From CALBGR01 sp964499935 (lineage in GTDB: Bacteria > Patescibacteriota > Saccharimonadia > Saccharimonadales > UBA4665), in contig CAZCMS010000001.1 in the NCBI GenBank assembly GCA_964499935.1, positions 821,287 through 885,286 on the forward strand: DNA of 64,000 nt, written 5' to 3'. The position numbers and the translations under genes are program-made. Under the pieces are notes generated by a model, which worked only from the letters and a program-made list of their open reading frames with translations, ran no database searches and was not told the origin of the DNA. The first letter of the stretch is position 1. Each line of letters starts with the position of its first letter. Below are positions 60,345-64,000 of the stretch, in pieces.

Positions 60345-61274
60345 CTACTTGTAGTACACTCTCTCACCAATACGTACGTCAATATATTCGGCTGGCACCT
60401 TGCCCTCTTTTTGCAATCTTTTAGCGACTGCGATATACGCCCCCACCTGCTGCTCTATAGGTGCATGGAGCGAAAACTTGATGTAGTACGGGCTTCCCTG
60501 CACCTTAACCTCAAGCCGTCGAGGTGCTTTAGGAAGAGTAAGAGATTCTGCCTTCATACCATGTTGCTGTAGTTGATAGATTACTGTTTGGATAGCCACA
60601 ACATCAGTACGAGGCAAAATCCGGGATCCTACTTTGGAAGACAAGCCCGACTGATCACTTACCGGAATCAGCCCCTCTGGTGCATTAACTACATCTGTTG
60701 ACACGATTTTTCCCGTATCATCAACCACAAAAGATTTGCTGTCACTTGTAGTAAACAAAAGTATTGCAGAAGAGGGGTCAAGATACACCCTATATCCGCC
60801 ACCCACCATCGATAAAGATACTTGCGCTCGAGAAAGCTCAGGGAATTGCTTAAGCATATAGGAGTTAAATTTATTTTCATCAAAAGTAATTTTAAAGTTA
60901 TTCCATGTACTACTATCGATGGCTTTGGCGACTGCCTCAGAATAAACATTTTTACCCTGTAACATTATTCTTTGCTCCGGAGTGCCCTGCAGCACAACAG
61001 TAGCATTATTGTTCGCAATTCTACTATTCGCAAATATAACACTCAGCACCAATAGGAAGATTATGCCTGCTAGAATTTGCTTTAGCCGTATCTGTGTCTG
61101 CCTTCTGGAAGTATCTTCGCCACGCTTTTTTTTCGCTGACATACTATCGGTAATTTCCTCAAGCGATTGACGACGCACACTATTATACGAAAACACTTTA
61201 TTCCCAGAAACACCATCCTGAACTGGTCGCCTTCTCGTAGTCTCTGGTGCGTTTTTAGGTCTCTTCCTAAACAC
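60345..61274 (-). CDS. ftsQ: FtsQ/DivIB-like cell-division protein
   Basis: 309 residues. A basic cytosolic N-terminus (~75 aa), one helix (about 72-92) and an outer domain ending PAEYIDVRIGERVYYK, the typical closing strand of FtsQ (E-Y-I-D-x-R). The POTRA start is poorly conserved. It joins the outer part of the divisome. Gene order ftsW-murG-ftsQ and an 8-nt overlap with murG support the call. Confidence 0.85.
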   Translation of the reverse strand: MFRKRPKNAPETTRRRPVQDGVSGNKVFSYNSVRRQSLEEITDSMSAKKKRGEDTSRRQTQIRLKQILAGIIFLLVLSVIFANSRIANNNATVVLQGTPEQRIMLQGKNVYSEAVAKAIDSSTWNNFKITFDENKFNSYMLKQFPELSRAQVSLSMVGGGYRVYLDPSSAILLFTTSDSKSFVVDDTGKIVSTDVVNAPEGLIPVSDQSGLSSKVGSRILPRTDVVAIQTVIYQLQQHGMKAESLTLPKAPRRLEVKVQGSPYYIKFSLHAPIEQQVGAYIAVAKRLQKEGKVPAEYIDVRIGERVYYK

Positions 61275-62451
61275 GAGACTTCTGCTCCTTCTTGGCTTGC
61301 TCGATAAGTAACTGCGCTAATGTTACGGCAGAATTTGCATAGGCAAAGCTATGCAGTTGCTTGCCAAGAAACGCTCTCTCCTTAGGAGAGTTCATAAGTA
61401 TATGAATTTGATGTAACAACACACCAGGATCCTCATCCAAATCTTCTTGACTGACAACCCGAATCGCTTTCTTTTGTGCATATGCATTTGCATTTTTCAG
61501 CTGATGTCCACCAGTCAACAACGGGTTAGGAACAATAATACATGCCTTCCCTTGTGTAGCAAATTCCGCCATATTCGTGGCCCCTGCCCTCGCTACAACA
61601 ACATCAGCAGCAGCGCTGTAGCGGTACATATCTGTAACAAAGTTTTTTACGATCACCCGAGAGCGTATACTCTTAGGAAGCAACTCCGTGTACATCGCTT
61701 CAATAGCATCGTAATGCTTCTGTCCAGTTACGTGCACAATGATTAATTTAGGATACTCTTTTAATAGCCCTGGTGAACTAGTGGTAATTGCATTATTGAT
61801 CGATTGTGCTCCAAGTCCACCACCCGTAACAAACACTACTGTATTGTCTTTTTGTAAGCCAATATCTTTTTTAGCCTTCGCTTGCTCTGTGGCTGTTATA
61901 TATTCAAATTCACTTGCTATCGGAACACCTAGTGTAATTGTTTTTGATTGAGGATATGCATAATTCTCTTTTGGCAAAGCCACTGCATGTAGTGCAGCCC
62001 ACCGCGCAATGATGCGATTTGCTAAACCAGGTATCGCGTCAGAATCATGAGTAATATAGGGCACTTTCCAGAACGCTGCTGCTAGCCCAACAGGCACACC
62101 CACGAAACCGCCCTTCACAAAAATAGCTTCTGGCTTAATTTGCTTGAGCAATCGCAACATCTGTAAGCAGCCTGCAGCAAAATAAAACCCATCGCGGATA
62201 TTCAGTAACATAGTTTTAATATCCAATATTTGACGCCATCCCTCACCGTGATAACGCCTGAATTTCCCAGCATAAATAGTATGAGACTCGTTAATGTGTT
62301 CATTTTCTGCCACAATTTTTGCAAATGGGTCACCCTTCTGACCAATGTACACAATTTTAGTGTCAGGATCTATTTTCTTAATTTCGGCTGCGACTGCTAA
62401 TAGAGGTGTTATGTGACCCCCTGAGCCTCCGCCTGTTACGACTATTGTCAT
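61267..62451 (-). CDS. murG: UDP-GlcNAc:lipid I transferase MurG
   Basis: 394 residues. GT-B fold marks: TGGGSGGHITPLLAVAAEI at the start, FVKGGFVGVPVGLAA near 95, VTGGGLGAQSINNAI near 210 and RAGATNMAEFATQGKACIIVPNPL near 290. It makes lipid II on the inner membrane face. ATG 62451 is preferred (GAGGAAG 6 nt upstream; a GTG two codons earlier). Its first 74 nt overlap the end of ftsW in another frame. Confidence 0.95.
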   Translation of the reverse strand: MTIVVTGGGSGGHITPLLAVAAEIKKIDPDTKIVYIGQKGDPFAKIVAENEHINESHTIYAGKFRRYHGEGWRQILDIKTMLLNIRDGFYFAAGCLQMLRLLKQIKPEAIFVKGGFVGVPVGLAAAFWKVPYITHDSDAIPGLANRIIARWAALHAVALPKENYAYPQSKTITLGVPIASEFEYITATEQAKAKKDIGLQKDNTVVFVTGGGLGAQSINNAITTSSPGLLKEYPKLIIVHVTGQKHYDAIEAMYTELLPKSIRSRVIVKNFVTDMYRYSAAADVVVARAGATNMAEFATQGKACIIVPNPLLTGGHQLKNANAYAQKKAIRVVSQEDLDEDPGVLLHQIHILMNSPKERAFLGKQLHSFAYANSAVTLAQLLIEQAKKEQKSRV

Positions 62452-63652
62452 AACCACTTCCTCCTCGGTTAGATTGCGAACTCATACGCACTGAACTTAA
62501 ACTAGTATACCGCGAAATCTGAAATACCACACCAAGCACCGCCAACACCATCAAAACACTACTTCCTCCATAACTAATGAAAGGTAAAGTAATTCCTTTT
62601 AATGGCAGCAGGCCTAGCATAGCCCCTATGTTAATAATGGTTTGAGTACTCAACCAGGTTAAGATACCTACTGCTACAAGTCGACTAAAATCATCAGGCG
62701 CCCTCTCTGCAATCTGCTTAATACGTGAAAACAAAGCCACCATCAAGCCAAGTAACATCACCCCTCCAATAAAGCCAAATTTTTCCGCATAAATAGCAAA
62801 GATGGAGTCGTTTTCAGCCTCTGGAAGATATCCATAGGCCTGCACACTGTTTCCAAGCCCTAAACCTGCCATACCACCTGAACCCACTGCAATCAGCGCC
62901 TGACACGCCTGGTATCCCGTAGACATGCAATCCGCTTCGGGGTTCATAAATGTTGCTACCCTATCTCGCCTATATCCGCTCGGCGCAATCAGAAGTATAG
63001 CTCCGATTACTAAAATTCCTCCTATCATAGCGATCTGCTTCAAGGGCACCCCAGCTACAAACACCATAATGGTCATCATTGCGACAATAACCGTAGCTGA
63101 CCCGAAGTCACTTTGCAGGCCTGCAACAACAATCGCCACACCAACCAACACCAACAACACCGTCCTGAGTGTTTTTTGGAAATCTGCTAGCTCATTACGC
63201 TCGATACGATACACCAAGAAACTTGCCATCCATATAAGTAACGCAAACTTTAATAACTCAACAGACTGAAAAGAGAACCCGGCAATCCGGATCCACCTGT
63301 GAGCCGGATACTCCTGATTCACTGGCAATAATAATGTCATTATCGTGGCAAGACCAGCTATAACAAGCAACGGTATGCACATTTTTTTCCAAAAGTGCAA
63401 AGGCGTCCTGGCAGCAAATATAAACAGTCCAAAACCTAACGCAATTCCGACTAATTGACGCAATACATAATGGCTTCCATCTACGCCTTTATTGACACCT
63501 AGAGCTGGACTTATAGAGTATACGACCACCAAGCCTATACTTAATAGTCCGAGCACTATAATAAGCAACCAGTAATCCGGCTTATGCCTTCGTGACGAGC
63601 CAATATGGCCCACTCCCGAATTCCGCGCTCGTCTTTGCTCGAGCGCACCCAT
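62378..63652 (-). CDS. ftsW: FtsW/RodA SEDS peptidoglycan polymerase
   Basis: 424 residues, ten helices. Family motifs: SISPALGVNKGVDGSHYVLRQ near 46, PVNQEYPAHRWIRIAGFSFQ near 114 (A-x-R-W-I), GLQSDFGSATVIVAMM near 176 and GGVMLLGLMVALFSRI near 280, ending in FISYGGSSVLMVLAVLGV. SEDS enzymes polymerise glycan with a class B PBP, whose gene lies just upstream. A Ser/Arg/Asn-rich tail of ~38 residues overlaps murG by 74 nt. Confidence 0.94.
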   Translation of the reverse strand: MGALEQRRARNSGVGHIGSSRRHKPDYWLLIIVLGLLSIGLVVVYSISPALGVNKGVDGSHYVLRQLVGIALGFGLFIFAARTPLHFWKKMCIPLLVIAGLATIMTLLLPVNQEYPAHRWIRIAGFSFQSVELLKFALLIWMASFLVYRIERNELADFQKTLRTVLLVLVGVAIVVAGLQSDFGSATVIVAMMTIMVFVAGVPLKQIAMIGGILVIGAILLIAPSGYRRDRVATFMNPEADCMSTGYQACQALIAVGSGGMAGLGLGNSVQAYGYLPEAENDSIFAIYAEKFGFIGGVMLLGLMVALFSRIKQIAERAPDDFSRLVAVGILTWLSTQTIINIGAMLGLLPLKGITLPFISYGGSSVLMVLAVLGVVFQISRYTSLSSVRMSSQSNRGGSGYDNSRNRRRLRGSHNTSISSRSRN

Positions 63653-63746
63653 ACTAAAGAATACCCCTACTCAGTGGCGCGTCGTATGTTTGCTCTGTTT
63701 GTCTATGGAGTATTTTTTTCATAATAAGCTTTACTAGTATTATACC

Positions 63747-64000
63747 TTATCGGTTACTTTTTGTGGTGACGTTAAAGTTATCTATAAGCATATGTGCCAC
63801 CGTACCAAATAGAGGCTGTGCAGCCTGAGAACCTGCATATCCTGGGATCTTTGGCTTATTCACCGCCACAGCAATTATATATTCTGCTTCATCGCCACCA
63901 ACAAAACCTACGTATGTTCCATTGTATTCATTTTCGTAATAGCCTCCAGTGGGTTTTGCAATCTGGGCCGTACCCGTCTTACCACCAACGCTATAATCAT
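63747..64000 (-). CDS. class B penicillin-binding protein (FtsI-like), 3' end
   Basis: 84 codons of the C-terminus enter from the right edge. SVGGKTGTAQIAKPTGGYYE contains the K-T-G active-site triad of transpeptidases, and TYVGFVGGDEAEYIIAVAVN, then VAHMLIDNF matches the end of PBP2/FtsI. It crosslinks glycan made by the adjacent FtsW. Stop TAA at 63747-63749; about 95 nt separate it from ftsW. A separate intrinsic terminator is not evident. Confidence 0.9.
   Translation of the reverse strand, partial: DYSVGGKTGTAQIAKPTGGYYENEYNGTYVGFVGGDEAEYIIAVAVNKPKIPGYAGSQAAQPLFGTVAHMLIDNFNVTTKSNR

Noticed and set aside
1..64000. CRISPR array or insertion sequence
   Set aside because: No spaced direct repeats and no transposase or integrase frame found on either strand.

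Overview
The window reads as a chromosomal segment of a Patescibacteria (CPR) genome, most likely Candidatus Saccharibacteria (TM7). The grounds are compact gene packing, moderate GC, the standard code (TGA is used as a stop), many small membrane proteins, and a gene set seen in that group: sortase, CvpA-protease, PEGA and DUF3048 cell-surface proteins, UmuDC, TM2, DUF378, a CofE-like ligase and a sigma region 4/HARE-HTH protein. The assignment rests on gene content and is inferred.

Layout. 1-10 kb: a partial SF1 helicase-like gene, HdeD-type membrane proteins, surface-polymer genes (GT2, a GT-C-like protein, a UPF0104 flippase-like protein), a CvpA-trypsin fusion, a MacB-like ABC exporter and tRNA-Ser. 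10-18 kb: DUF2207, small proteins, a metallo-hydrolase, pyrH, exonuclease III, a frameshifted MazG, MutT and a YjeF-C kinase. 18-23 kb: accessory genes and tRNA-Leu. 23-34 kb: sortase, PEGA protein, gltX, DUF3048, a two-component system and an HD protein. 34-46 kb: a UmuD-like/UmuC operon, rlmH, TM2, CofE, a methyltransferase, an amidase and tRNA-Glu. 46-60 kb: a second two-component system, an RsuA-type pseudouridine synthase, der, pth, dprA, topA and a sigma-like regulator. 60-64 kb: the division cluster PBP-ftsW-murG-ftsQ on the minus strand. A 28-bp dif-like XerCD site (11-6-11 layout, centre TGTATA) lies at 59867-59894 between convergent genes, so this is probably the replication terminus.

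Two expression styles coexist. Most conserved genes have a TATACT/TATAAT-like box only 6-11 nt before the start codon, so their mRNAs are probably leaderless. Against this stands a dispersed set of single-gene or two-gene cassettes with GC-rich codon use, a structured 5' leader, a good Shine-Dalgarno (SD) and a structured 3' end (18.1-19.0, 22.6-23.2, 33.8-34.6, 34.6-35.2, 40.5-41.4, 50.8-51.5, 52.6-53.2 and 54.6-55.1 kb). In seven of the eight, the 5' leader contains an 11-21 nt stretch complementary to the 3' UTR, so the two mRNA ends can pair. Two pairs of cassettes share non-coding ends around divergent cargo. Two cassettes end in a type III hammerhead ribozyme whose copies covary. Alongside them are a repeated, covarying ~120-nt RNA element (32504-32625 and 55134-55252) and two further probable structured RNAs (about 35284-35530 and 53295-53536). 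This end-paired, partly ribozyme-terminated cassette class is the best candidate here for an undescribed system.

Other points of note: a UmuD homologue lacking both catalytic residues; a leaderless 21-codon ORF with two Cys-Cys pairs ahead of a terminator (attenuator-like); three apparent single-G losses within 1.5 kb; and a 74-bp ftsW/murG overlap.
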